A model generated the notes under the pieces. That model worked only from the letters and a program-made list of their open reading frames with translations. It made no database searches and was not told the DNA's origin. A stretch of DNA of 64,000 bases from contig NZ_QJSP01000010.1 of the NCBI RefSeq assembly GCF_003217475.1, positions 186,001-250,000 on the forward strand. The letters are read 5' to 3'. Shown here piece by piece: positions 1 through 7,589 of the stretch (within the stretch, counting starts at the first letter, position 1; each line of letters begins with the position of its first letter). A program made the translations under genes and the position numbers. Source of the DNA: Williamsia limnetica (GTDB lineage Bacteria > Actinomycetota > Actinomycetes > Mycobacteriales > Mycobacteriaceae).

Positions 1-1
1 G

Positions 2-313
2 ATCGTCTGGACGTGGGTCGAATTCGAGGACGACGCCACCCAGGGCAAGGATCGTCCGGTCCTGGTCGTCGGCCGCGAGGGCGCCGACCTGCTCGGGTTG
101 ATGCTCTCGAGCCAGGACCATCACCGCGGCGACACCAATTGGGTCAGCATCGGCACCGGCGACTGGGATCGGATGCGCCGCGAGAGCTTCGTGCGACTCG
201 ACCGCGTCCTCGACATCCCGGAGAACGGCATCCGCCGGGAAGGCGCGATCCTGCCGCGCGGCCAGTTCGATAGCGTCGCCGATGTTTTACGACGCAGCTA
301 CAACTGGCAGTGA
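2..313 (+). CDS. PemK/MazF-family toxin-like protein, C-terminal part (5' end outside window)
   Basis: The reading frame is open from base 2 and ends at 313, giving 103 visible residues. The visible start IVWTWVEFEDD followed by GKDRPVLVVGR is typical of PemK/MazF-family proteins, whose first strands read roughly GDIVW(v)...RPvlVv. The middle (HHRGDTNWVSIGTGDWD) and the tail (LPRGQFDSVADVLRRSYNW) also fit the chromosomal actinobacterial branch of this family. Family members are usually 110-130 residues, so only a short N-terminus is missing. MazF/PemK toxins are ribosome-independent mRNA endonucleases. Whether this branch is an active toxin is not shown, and no antitoxin gene is visible because upstream DNA is cut off. 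The gene converges on the OsmC gene with a 10-nt gap. Confidence 0.7.
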   Translation: MVWTWVEFEDDATQGKDRPVLVVGREGADLLGLMLSSQDHHRGDTNWVSIGTGDWDRMRRESFVRLDRVLDIPENGIRREGAILPRGQFDSVADVLRRSYNWQ

Positions 314-323
314 GTTCGCGCGG

Positions 324-794
324 TCAGGACAGTGGAGCCTGCGTCCACTCGTTGACGAACTCGAGTCCGCTGCGGACGAACAATTGACTGACCGGGCAAC
401 GACGCTCGGTCTCGGAGACGAACCGGGCGAATTGCTGCTCTGTTGCATCTGATTCGACGGTGGCTCGCACGGTGACCTTGTCGAAGTTGGCGTTGCCGTC
501 GGCCCCCTGCACCAAGACCGCGGTGTCGAGGTCGCCTTGCACCTCGAACTCGAAGGCACCGAGCGAGATCCCCAGATCTTTCGCCACCAACGACGCCGTC
601 ACCTGATTGCAGGAGGTCAGTGCGCCCAGTGCGTAGAACAGGGGGCTCGGTGCCTCGTCTTTGCCGCCGAACGCCGGGTAGGCGTCGGTGTCGAACTCGT
701 GGCCTTTGCCCGAGGTCACCAGATGCTGGGCGACGCCGGTACCGGTGGCCGAGACAACGAACGGAACGACGGATTGTTTTGCTGCAGTGGTCAT
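324..794 (-). CDS. OsmC/Ohr-family peroxiredoxin-like protein
   Basis: This 156-residue protein has the OsmC/Ohr fold pattern. It carries the two conserved cysteines that reduce organic or fatty-acid hydroperoxides in the family: Cys62 in ALTSCNQVTASL at the start of the long helix, and Cys133 in RRCPVSQLF. The length is normal for a single-domain cytoplasmic OsmC protein (140-160). I chose the ATG at 794 because the upstream sequence carries a GGCAGGG-like ribosome site and the family N-terminus fits; an upstream start at 818 would add eight unlikely residues. It stands alone, convergent with the toxin-like gene and downstream of the transglutaminase operon. The Osm versus Ohr subfamily cannot be fixed by eye, and 'OsmC family' is the safe name. 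Confidence 0.9.
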   Translation of the reverse strand: MTTAAKQSVVPFVVSATGTGVAQHLVTSGKGHEFDTDAYPAFGGKDEAPSPLFYALGALTSCNQVTASLVAKDLGISLGAFEFEVQGDLDTAVLVQGADGNANFDKVTVRATVESDATEQQFARFVSETERRCPVSQLFVRSGLEFVNEWTQAPLS

Positions 795-812
795 TACACG
801 ACCCTGCCAGAC

Positions 813-830
813 CGGCACCCTTGGGTGCCG
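813..830. terminator. Short perfect hairpin between the transglutaminase operon and osmC
   Basis: An 8-bp perfect inverted repeat, CGGCACCC and GGGTGCCG, is separated by only two bases. It lies between the end of the transglutaminase gene (862) and the osmC start (794). No clear T-run follows on the minus strand, so it may be a weak terminator for the upstream operon or a structure in the osmC leader. Confidence 0.4.
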
Positions 831-861
831 CCTTAAAACCAGCCGGATTCCACGCTGGCGC

Positions 862-1710
862 TCAGGCCAGTCGGGTGATTTCGACCTTCACTTCGAGGTC
901 CTTGGCACCGGCGCCGGTGTAGATGCCCTTGAGCGGTGTGACGTCCGAATAGTCGCGGCCGACACCGACCGACACGTGTTGCTCTGAGATCGATACGTCA
1001 TTCGTCGGGTCATAGCCCCACCAGCCGCCGGTCCAGGCCTCGATCCAGGCATGGCTCTGGCCCTCGACGGTGCGGTTGATCGTCGCCTTGCGATTGGGAT
1101 GGAGGTAGCCGGAGACGTAGCGGGACGGAACGCCCAGGCTCCGCAACATCACCAGGGACAGGTGGGCATAGTCCTGACAGACGCCCTTCTTCTCTTTCCA
1201 GGCCTCAACAGCCGAGGTGTGCACGCCGGTGGTGCCGGGGACGTACTCCATTTCCTGATGGACCCACTGACAGACCGCAAGGACGGCGTCCTGCGGATTC
1301 ATACCCTTGGTGAGGCGCTTGGCGACCTGCGCCAACTGCCTGCTGTTCGGTACATACCCGGTGTTGCTGAGCACCTCGTCGTATCGATCGAGCACCTCAT
1401 AGGCGCCCAGGCCCTCCCAGTCGACCTGCTCTTCCTCCGTCGGCATCTCGTCGGGCTCGGTCTCGACCACCGACAACCCGGACACCTCCAGCTCCTCGTG
1501 CGGCGCGTGAAGGTCGAATGCGGTGACGGCTGTGCCCCAGTAGTCGGTGTAGCGGTACGACCTGGTCGCCGGGATGGTCTCGACCCGGTTGATGATCACG
1601 TTCTGCCGAGTGTCACTGCGCGGCGTGAGCCGGGCCTCGTTGTACGACGAGGTCACTGCCGCGTTGTAGGCGAACCCGGTGGAATGCACAACTCTCAGAC
1701 GCCAGCTCAC
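862..1710 (-). CDS. Transglutaminase-like cysteine peptidase-fold protein
   Basis: This is a 282-residue protein with the N-terminal bacterial transglutaminase-like beta region (about 1-80) followed by a transglutaminase core. The catalytic triad is visible: Cys178 in KKGVCQDYAHL, His220 in GQSHAWIEAW and Asp234 in GYDPTND. No signal peptide or membrane segment is seen, so it is probably cytoplasmic. The GTG start at 1710 overlaps the alpha-E gene stop by 4 nt (GTGA). It is the last gene of an ATP-grasp/alpha-E/transglutaminase operon; M. tuberculosis Rv2409c is the likely counterpart. In published comparative genomics such operons are proposed to make and modify peptide conjugates, with the transglutaminase-fold enzyme as a peptidase or amide transferase. 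The substrate is unknown. Confidence 0.88.
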   Translation of the reverse strand: MSWRLRVVHSTGFAYNAAVTSSYNEARLTPRSDTRQNVIINRVETIPATRSYRYTDYWGTAVTAFDLHAPHEELEVSGLSVVETEPDEMPTEEEQVDWEGLGAYEVLDRYDEVLSNTGYVPNSRQLAQVAKRLTKGMNPQDAVLAVCQWVHQEMEYVPGTTGVHTSAVEAWKEKKGVCQDYAHLSLVMLRSLGVPSRYVSGYLHPNRKATINRTVEGQSHAWIEAWTGGWWGYDPTNDVSISEQHVSVGVGRDYSDVTPLKGIYTGAGAKDLEVKVEITRLA

Positions 1711-2690
1711 AGTTCACTCTCCTCGATGAATCGGTCGACGGAATCGCTCGCCGAGGCATCGGCCCACGCGACGTACGGCGACACGTGGAAGTACTGGGCG
1801 GTCACCGCCTCACTGACCTCGCGGCACGTTTCTTGGAGGTCGATCAGCCGGGGTTGCAAGTCGTCCAACAACATTCCTGGTTGCATGAACTCCAACCCGC
1901 TACGGGCGCGGCCGAGCAGACGCTGCGCCTCGGCCTGCGCGCCGACCCTGCTCGGACGGTTGTCGAGCTCGAGGAGCTGCTGCTCGGCCAAACTGATCGC
2001 GTGAAAGACAGACCGCGGAAAAAGCCTGTCCAACAACATGAACTCGACGACCCTCGTCGCGTCGAGGGCACCGCGATACGTCCTCAGATACGTGTCGTGC
2101 GCGCCCGCCGAACGGAGCACGGTGACCCAAGCCGGCGAGCCCGACCGGTCCCCTGCGCGCGACAGCAGCATCCGGATCGTCATGTCCACGCGCTCCACCG
2201 AACGACCGAGGAGTAGATAGCGATATCCGTCGTCGTGGCTGAGCGTCGCATCTGCCAGCCCGGCGAACATCGCGGCCCGGTTCTTCACGTACGAGAGAAA
2301 CTCGTATGGACCCAGTTTCCGGGCCTGCCGCTCGGCGTCTCCGAGACCGTTGTAGGTGGTGTTCAGACATTCCCACATTTCACTCGATGTGACTTCTCTT
2401 GCACCACGGGCATTTTCGCGCGCCTGCCCGACGTTGTCCACAATCGAACCGGGTTTGTTCTTCGAGTAGGCGACACGGTCGGTGAGCGACCACGCGTCGA
2501 GTTCCTCGTCCTTCGGCGGCAATTCCATCCCGAGTACCTGCAGCACCAGCCGACAGCGACGATCGGGATCGACCGTGGCGTCCTCGAGTAGCTGATGAAC
2601 CGCGACGTCGAGGATCCTGGCGGTGTCGTCGGCGCGCTCGACATAGCGGCCGATCCAGTAGAGCGATTCTGCGTTACGGGCGAGCATCAT
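1707..2690 (-). CDS. Alpha-E domain-containing protein
   Basis: This 327-residue, mostly helical protein opens with the family signature MMLARNAESLYWIGRYVERADDTAR. The length matches stand-alone alpha-E (DUF403) proteins (300-330). Its biochemical function is not established. The family almost always accompanies a circularly permuted ATP-grasp enzyme and a transglutaminase-like protein, as here, suggesting a shared complex or pathway. The ATG at 2690 overlaps the ATP-grasp stop by 4 nt (ATGA), and its own stop overlaps the transglutaminase GTG, so all three are translationally coupled. M. tuberculosis Rv2410c is the expected equivalent. Confidence 0.88.
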   Translation of the reverse strand: MMLARNAESLYWIGRYVERADDTARILDVAVHQLLEDATVDPDRRCRLVLQVLGMELPPKDEELDAWSLTDRVAYSKNKPGSIVDNVGQARENARGAREVTSSEMWECLNTTYNGLGDAERQARKLGPYEFLSYVKNRAAMFAGLADATLSHDDGYRYLLLGRSVERVDMTIRMLLSRAGDRSGSPAWVTVLRSAGAHDTYLRTYRGALDATRVVEFMLLDRLFPRSVFHAISLAEQQLLELDNRPSRVGAQAEAQRLLGRARSGLEFMQPGMLLDDLQPRLIDLQETCREVSEAVTAQYFHVSPYVAWADASASDSVDRFIEESEL

Positions 2691-4465
2691 CGGCGCACAC
2701 CACCCTGCTGTTGCTGCTGCTGCTGCTGCTGTTCCTGCTGCTGCGAGGAGGTGTCCGGCCCCTGTTCTGTCGGGGTACTCGGGGCCTGCAGGGCATCACT
2801 GCTCACCAGTTCTTCTCCGGAGAGTTCGCGCTCCTCGGCCGATGTCCGGGACGCGAGTACCCAGGTGTCCTTCGATCCACCGCCCTGACTGGAGTTGACC
2901 ACCAATGACCCCTCCGGCAGGGCGACTCGTGTCAGCCCACCCGGCAGCACCCATACCGATTCGCCGTCGTTGACCGCGAAAGGCCGCAGGTCCACGTGCC
3001 GCGGCGCGAGCTTGCCACCGATTTTCGTCGGAACCGTCGACAGCTGCACCACTGGTTGGGCGATCCAGCCGCGCGGATCCAGTCGTACCTTGCGCGCCAA
3101 CACATTCAGCTCGTCGGCAGTGGCGTCGGGACCGAACACGATGCCGTAGCCGCCCGAACCCTCGACGGGTTTGACGACGAGTTCGTCGATGCGATCGAGA
3201 ACCTCCTCGCACTCGTCCTCGAGCCAGCAGCGCAGCGTGTCGACGTTGCCGAGGCTCGGCTTCTCTCCCAGGTAGTACTCGATGATCTCGGGCACGTAGG
3301 TGTAGGTCAGTTTGTCGTCGCCGACACCGTTGCCCACCGCGCTGGAGATCACGACGTTGCCGGCCCGGGCTGCGTTGAGCAGGCCGGCCACGCCCAGCAT
3401 GGAGTCAGGGCGGAACTGCATCGGATCGAGGAAGTCGTCGTCGATGCGGCGATAGATGACATCCACGCGCTGCTCACCTTCGGTGGTGCGCATGTACACG
3501 ACGTTGTCCCGACAGAAGAGATCTCGGCCCTCGACCAACTCGACGCCCATCTGGCGTGCCAGCAGTGAGTGTTCGAAGTAGGCCGAGTTGGCAACACCGG
3601 GCGTCAGGACCACGACATTCGGGTCCGCCTCGTTGAAGGCCGCCGAGGCACGGAGCGCCCGCAGCAGGTGTGTGGAGTAGTCGCCGACCGCGCGCACCCG
3701 GTGAGAAGCGAACAGGTCGGGGAAGACCCGCGCCATCGTGCGCCGGTTCTCCATCACGTAGGACACCCCGGACGGCGATCGCAGGTTGTCCTCGAGAACC
3801 CGGAAGTCGCCGTGTTCGTCGCGGATGAGATCGATTCCGGCCACGTGGATACGTACGCCGTTCGGAGGTTTGATGCCCATCGCCTGACGATGAAAATGCT
3901 CGCAGGACGTGATGAGACGTTTCGGAACGACCCCGTCTCGCAGGATCTCCTGCTCGCCGTAGACATCGTCGAGAAACATCTCGAGCGCCTTCACGCGCTG
4001 GGTGATGCCCCGTTCGAGCTTGGTCCATTCACCGGCGGAGATGACGCGAGGGACAACGTCGAGCGGGAAGGGACGCTCCTGCCCGGAATGCGAGAAGGTG
4101 ATGCCCTGATCGATGAACGCGCGACCCAGCGCGTCGACACGGGTTTCCAGATCAGCGCCGTCATAGCCGCCCAGCGACTTGTGAATTCCCTTGTACGGTC
4201 CACGGACGTCGGAGTGATCGAACATCTCGTCGTACGCGGCGCCGTAGGGACCGGTGGCGTACCCATTGAAGATTCCCGAGGCCGCGGCCGGCCGGGCGTC
4301 GGCCTTGGTGGAGCCTCGTTTCGCCGGCGCCGCACCCCCGTTGCCTTGTGACCCGGCCACCTTGGCAGGTTTCTTCTTGCCCGTTTTCGTCTCGCCGGAC
4401 ACCTTCGCCGCCGTGGCGCGGGTGGCCACGGCGCGCTTTGACCCTGCTGCTGTTGCGGCACTCAT
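2687..4465 (-). CDS. Circularly permuted ATP-grasp protein (type 2) with Lys/Ala-rich head and polyglutamine tail
   Basis: This protein of about 592 residues belongs to the circularly permuted ATP-grasp family, which forms amide or peptide bonds at the cost of ATP. The core begins near residue 70 (IFNGYATGPYGAAYDEMFD). Conserved blocks include DVYGEQEILRDGVVP, VVKPVEGSGGYGIVFGP and, near the C-terminus, VNSSQGGGSKDTWVL. Two regions are unusual. A basic Ala/Lys-rich, probably disordered head fills residues 1 to about 68, and the tail carries QQQ, one E and nine Q before GGVRR. The start is uncertain: ATG at 4474 is nine bases upstream and neither has a clear ribosome site. First gene of the alpha-E/transglutaminase operon; Rv2411c is the likely counterpart. 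Substrate unknown. Confidence 0.87.
   Translation of the reverse strand: MSAATAAGSKRAVATRATAAKVSGETKTGKKKPAKVAGSQGNGGAAPAKRGSTKADARPAAASGIFNGYATGPYGAAYDEMFDHSDVRGPYKGIHKSLGGYDGADLETRVDALGRAFIDQGITFSHSGQERPFPLDVVPRVISAGEWTKLERGITQRVKALEMFLDDVYGEQEILRDGVVPKRLITSCEHFHRQAMGIKPPNGVRIHVAGIDLIRDEHGDFRVLEDNLRSPSGVSYVMENRRTMARVFPDLFASHRVRAVGDYSTHLLRALRASAAFNEADPNVVVLTPGVANSAYFEHSLLARQMGVELVEGRDLFCRDNVVYMRTTEGEQRVDVIYRRIDDDFLDPMQFRPDSMLGVAGLLNAARAGNVVISSAVGNGVGDDKLTYTYVPEIIEYYLGEKPSLGNVDTLRCWLEDECEEVLDRIDELVVKPVEGSGGYGIVFGPDATADELNVLARKVRLDPRGWIAQPVVQLSTVPTKIGGKLAPRHVDLRPFAVNDGESVWVLPGGLTRVALPEGSLVVNSSQGGGSKDTWVLASRTSAEERELSGEELVSSDALQAPSTPTEQGPDTSSQQQEQQQQQQQQQGGVRR
2705..2743. repeat. CTG/CAG trinucleotide tract inside the ATP-grasp gene
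   Basis: There are thirteen consecutive triplets on the plus strand, eleven of them CTG, interrupted once by TTG and once by TTC. Read on the minus strand they give CAG/CAA (Gln) and one GAA (Glu) codon in the protein's C-terminal tail. Runs of identical triplets are prone to slippage, so copy number could vary between strains without a frameshift. Confidence 0.85.
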
Positions 4466-4548
4466 GTGACACATGTTGCCGCAAGTGGCTGCTCTCGGCA
4501 GTCCCGCGCGCAGGATTGCCTCGGATCACGCTTCTCCGGCACCGGAAT

Positions 4549-4578
4549 TTGGGTCGGCATCGGTCCGGCTGGTAACGT
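4549..4578 (+). promoter_or_regulatory. Possible vegetative promoter of rpsT
   Basis: TTGGGT (4549-4554) and TAACGT (4573-4578) are spaced by 18 nt, about 90 bp upstream of rpsT. Match to the actinobacterial sigma-70 consensus is moderate. It lies in the divergent gap between the ATP-grasp gene and rpsT, and no other convincing pair was found. Confidence 0.35.
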
Positions 4579-4669
4579 TGTTCGCTGGTGCTGAGTCAAC
4601 GGCTGAGGTCTGCCTCCGGCTTCGTCTCGCACCGAAACCATTGTCTTTGAAGCTAAGGAAAATACACGC

Positions 4670-4930
4670 GTGGCTAACATCAAGTCCCAGATCAAGCGGA
4701 ACAAGACCAACGAAGCTGCAAAGCTGCGTAACCAGTCGACCAAGTCGTCGCTGCGTACCGCGATCCGCTCCTTCCGTGAGGCTGTTTCCGCCGGTGAGAA
4801 GGACAAGGCTTCGGAGCTCCTGGTGAGCACCGGCAAGAAGCTCGACAAGGCTGCCAGCAAGGGCGTCATCCACGCGAACCAGGCCGCCAACAAGAAGTCG
4901 GCGATGGCCCTCTCGCTCAACAAGCTCTGA
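4670..4930 (+). CDS. rpsT: 30S ribosomal protein S20
   Basis: This 86-residue basic protein begins [20 protein letters not shown], the S20 signature. S20 binds 16S rRNA early in 30S assembly. The length is typical (85-90). The start is GTG at 4670, about 8 nt after an AAGGAA ribosome site. It is transcribed alone and divergently from the ATP-grasp operon, and ends before a strong terminator hairpin. Position next to holA and comEC follows the order known in M. tuberculosis (Rv2412 region). Confidence 0.97.
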   Translation: MANIKSQIKRNKTNEAAKLRNQSTKSSLRTAIRSFREAVSAGEKDKASELLVSTGKKLDKAASKGVIHANQAANKKSAMALSLNKL

Positions 4931-4970
4931 TCTACCCGCCCGATGACCGGGCACCCATAACTTGACAGCT

Positions 4971-5016
4971 ACCGATCACCCCGGAGACTCCCACGCAGTC
5001 GCCCGGGGTGATCGGT
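4971..5016 (+). terminator. Terminator hairpin after rpsT
   Basis: A perfect 14-bp inverted repeat (ACCGATCACCCCGG at 4971-4984 and its complement at 5003-5016) encloses an 18-nt loop and is followed by GTTTGT. It sits about 40 bp past the rpsT stop, between convergent rpsT and holA, so it can act as the rpsT terminator. Confidence 0.8.
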
Positions 5017-5065
5017 GTTTGTCGTGCAACTGCTCCCGGCCTGCTGAAACCGGAGGACCTACGCC

Positions 5066-5149
5066 TTCCTCCGACTTCGGCCACATCCTCCCGCTCCAGC
5101 CGGAGGAACTGACAACAGTCGGAGGAAATGGCAGATCCTCCGACTTCGG
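5066..5149. repeat. Cluster of alternating GGAGGA / TCCTCC units with alternative hairpins
   Basis: The 14-mer TCCTCCGACTTCGG occurs twice, at 5067-5080 and 5136-5149. TTCCTCCGACT (5066-5076) is perfectly complementary to AGTCGGAGGAA (5117-5127). The latter can instead pair with TCCTCCGA at 5136-5143. An inner TCCTCC/GGAGGA pair lies within the first hairpin. The cluster fills most of the gap between the rpsT terminator and the holA stop. No coding potential is apparent. Confidence 0.6.
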
Positions 5150-5159
5150 GGAACTGGTG

Positions 5160-6131
5160 TCACCGCCGGCGCGACGGGCGTAGATCGGCGACGGCAGCGA
5201 CAGCGCGCTGGAGGCTGTAGTCGGCGTCTGCCGCCTGCCCTTTCACCTCACCGTTCAGTGTGGCCACCACGGACATCGCCTTCGCGATCGAGTCCGAATC
5301 CCACGCCGACGCCTGCCCCTGAACCTTTTTCACCTTCCACGGCGGCATGCCCAGTTCCGAGGCGGCCGCGTACTGATCCATGCGACCCACACCGCGGACG
5401 CGGGCGATGGAGTGCACCGCTTCGGCGAGGGCATCGGCCAGGAGCACGTGCGCGACACCATGATGGTGCGCCCACTGCAGCGACTCCAAGGCACCCGCCC
5501 GGTCGCCCGTCACCGCCTTGTCCGCCACTTCGAAGCCGGTGATCTCGGGACGCCCGGAGTAGTACCGCGCGACCGCTGCAACGTCGACCTTGCCGTCTGT
5601 GTCCGCGGCGAGCTGACTGCAGGCCGATGCCAGCTCACGCAGATCGGCCCGCACGGAGTCGAGGATCTTTTCGATGACGTCCGGCCCCGCTTTGACGCCG
5701 TGGCGGCGCAACTCATTGCGAACGAAATCGGCGCGAGCACTGCCCTTGAGGCTCGCACAATCATGTTCTTCGACACCCGTTTTCCGTAGCGCACCCACCA
5801 TGGACTTCGCCCGACCACCACCGGAGTGCACGATGATCAGGGTCACGCCTTCGGGCGGTTCCACCGCCACCTCGGCGACGAGCTTGGCAGGCTCCTTACC
5901 CGCCTCGGCCGCAGCCTCCAAGACGATGATGCGGTCCTCGGCGAACAGCGAGGGACTGAGCAGCTCTGCCAGCTCGGGTGCCGTGGCGTCACCGGCCCTG
6001 AGCCTCGTCACCGGGATGTCTTCCGGATTGGAGACCGTCGCCCGCACCGCGGCGACGATGCCACCTGTCGCACGTTCGGCAAGGAATTCGTCGTCGCCGA
6101 GGACCAGATGCACGCTGTTCACAGTCGTCAT
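5160..6131 (-). CDS. holA: DNA polymerase III subunit delta (clamp loader)
   Basis: Delta opens the beta sliding clamp as part of the clamp loader at the replication fork. The protein (323 residues from the chosen ATG at 6131) starts with the typical strand VHLVLGDDEFLAERA. It continues with the AAA-like part (IIVLEAAAEAGKEPAKLVAEV, LIIVHSGGGRAKSM) and ends with the helical collar (LADALAEAVHSIARVRG, MPPWKVKKVQGQASAWD). Length is close to that of other actinobacterial HolA proteins. A longer start (GTG at 6185, directly after the comEC stop) is possible but would add 18 residues not expected in the family. It is downstream of comEC on the same strand; Rv2413c is the likely counterpart. Confidence 0.93.
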   Translation of the reverse strand: MTTVNSVHLVLGDDEFLAERATGGIVAAVRATVSNPEDIPVTRLRAGDATAPELAELLSPSLFAEDRIIVLEAAAEAGKEPAKLVAEVAVEPPEGVTLIIVHSGGGRAKSMVGALRKTGVEEHDCASLKGSARADFVRNELRRHGVKAGPDVIEKILDSVRADLRELASACSQLAADTDGKVDVAAVARYYSGRPEITGFEVADKAVTGDRAGALESLQWAHHHGVAHVLLADALAEAVHSIARVRGVGRMDQYAAASELGMPPWKVKKVQGQASAWDSDSIAKAMSVVATLNGEVKGQAADADYSLQRAVAAVADLRPSRRR

Positions 6132-6185
6132 GGTGCCAGAGACCGGCGACACCGCGCCCCGCACCACGAGCAGGCGCCCCCGCAC

Positions 6186-7589
6186 TCACCACAGCGTCAC
6201 CGTCGCCAGAGGCAACGCACTGCACTTCTGCGCGACGAACACCATCCACCACAGCTCCGGACCGATGAACCGGACCAACAGGAACGCCACCGGCGGGCAG
6301 ACGAGGTTGACGGCCGCCGCCGTGGTGCCCAGCACCGTGATGGGCGCGACGACCACCGCCACCGCCAGATTCGCGATCACCGCGACCAGACTGAGCCGGC
6401 CACTGAACAGCAAGACCACAGGCGTGGTCACCAATTGCGCCGCGATCGCCACCGCAAGGGCTTCGGCGACACCCCGCGGAACATGATGGCGCCGCAGCCA
6501 TTCGACGATCACCGGCGCGATGACGATCAGCCCCGCAGTCGCGACGACAGACAGGATGAACCCGGGTTGGACCGCAAACGCCGGCCACACCAGCAACAGG
6601 ATGATGACTGCCGCACACAGGGCGGGCATTGCCTGGGCCCGTCTGCGAACTATCAGGGCCAACAGCCCCACCGTGCCCATGACCGCCGCCCGGACCACGC
6701 TGGGACTCGGCCGCACGAGGATCACGAAGATCACGATCGCGACTCCCGTGAGCGCCACGGCGGTGCGTGGGCCCACCCCCAGTGCCCGCACCGTCAACAA
6801 CAGCGCACCGATGACGATCGCAAAATTGGCCCCCGACACCGCGGTCAGATGCGACAGGCCTGCGGCCCGAAAGTCCTCCTTCAGGTTCTCGTCGAGTGCC
6901 GAGACATCACCGAGCACCAAACCTGGGAGCAGTCCTGATTCCGGGCTTCCGAGGGCACGAGAAGCGAGCTCTCGGAACTGGCTTCGGACATATGTCGCGT
7001 ACCGCTGGTGCCAGGGTGGTGCCCGGACCTCCGCAGGTGGCCCCGAGGCGGTCAGGGTGGCGACGGTCAGGTCTGGCCTACGCGGCGCGGAGACCTTCAC
7101 CAGCGCCGAGAGATGATGGCCCGGAGCGAGATCCAGCCATCCGTCGGCAGGCGCGAGGACCGTCGCCGCGACCTTCGACACCTCGCGCCGGCGGACCGAG
7201 GTCACGGTCACCGCAACCACCACTCGATCGGTACGCGCGATGGCCCTGGGGTCATCGGTCACCCGCAGCCCGACCGTGACCTTGTCGCCGCGAATGCCAT
7301 TGTCTGCCAGAGGGTTCAGTTGCAGATGGTGCTGCCGGAGCACCAGGGCCCAGCCGAACCCGGCGAGGATTCCACCGATCCCGATGAGAACAGGGATCCA
7401 CGAGATCGTCGAACCCCGTTTCAGCAGTGTCACTCCGGTGATGGTCAGCACCGTCGCAAGCAGCGCAACTGCGGCGGTGATGCTCACCGGCGCAAGGATT
7501 CCTGTCACCGTGATCAGCCATGCGGCCAGCGCGACCGGGACGAGCCGTACATCGAGGATCGTGGTTCCCGGCGCCACTGCCGCGCTCAC
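6186..7589 (-). CDS. ComEC/Rec2-family membrane protein, short form
   Basis: This 467-residue polytopic membrane protein has several N-terminal hydrophobic helices, a soluble DUF4131-like region (about 95-200), then the competence core with the signature FRAAGLSHLTAVSGANFAI and many further membrane helices. In classical transformable bacteria ComEC forms the DNA uptake channel and ends in a metallo-beta-lactamase-like domain. That domain is absent here and the protein ends ALPLATVTLW, as I recall for mycobacterial homologues. DNA uptake is therefore not proven. GTG at 7589 overlaps the comEA stop by 4 nt. It is co-directional with comEA (upstream) and holA (downstream). Confidence 0.88.
   Translation of the reverse strand: MSAAVAPGTTILDVRLVPVALAAWLITVTGILAPVSITAAVALLATVLTITGVTLLKRGSTISWIPVLIGIGGILAGFGWALVLRQHHLQLNPLADNGIRGDKVTVGLRVTDDPRAIARTDRVVVAVTVTSVRRREVSKVAATVLAPADGWLDLAPGHHLSALVKVSAPRRPDLTVATLTASGPPAEVRAPPWHQRYATYVRSQFRELASRALGSPESGLLPGLVLGDVSALDENLKEDFRAAGLSHLTAVSGANFAIVIGALLLTVRALGVGPRTAVALTGVAIVIFVILVRPSPSVVRAAVMGTVGLLALIVRRRAQAMPALCAAVIILLLVWPAFAVQPGFILSVVATAGLIVIAPVIVEWLRRHHVPRGVAEALAVAIAAQLVTTPVVLLFSGRLSLVAVIANLAVAVVVAPITVLGTTAAAVNLVCPPVAFLLVRFIGPELWWMVFVAQKCSALPLATVTLW

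Noticed and set aside
2-313. Complete toxin-antitoxin module
   Set aside because: The antitoxin and the toxin's N-terminus lie outside the window, so a module cannot be claimed.
1051-2004. Long open frame (317 codons) on the plus strand
   Set aside because: It is antisense to the transglutaminase and alpha-E genes, both of which have clear family motifs; composition is a mirror effect of high-GC codon use.
5066-5149. Possible small CRISPR array
   Set aside because: Only two copies of a 14-mer with irregular, partly inverted units and no cas genes.
5826-6938. 370-codon plus-strand frame rich in His, Arg and Asp
   Set aside because: Antisense to holA and comEC; composition typical of shadow frames, and no start site.
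6186-7589. Truncated comEC pseudogene
   Set aside because: The missing metallo-beta-lactamase domain is normal for this actinobacterial group as far as I recall, and the frame is intact with coupled neighbours.
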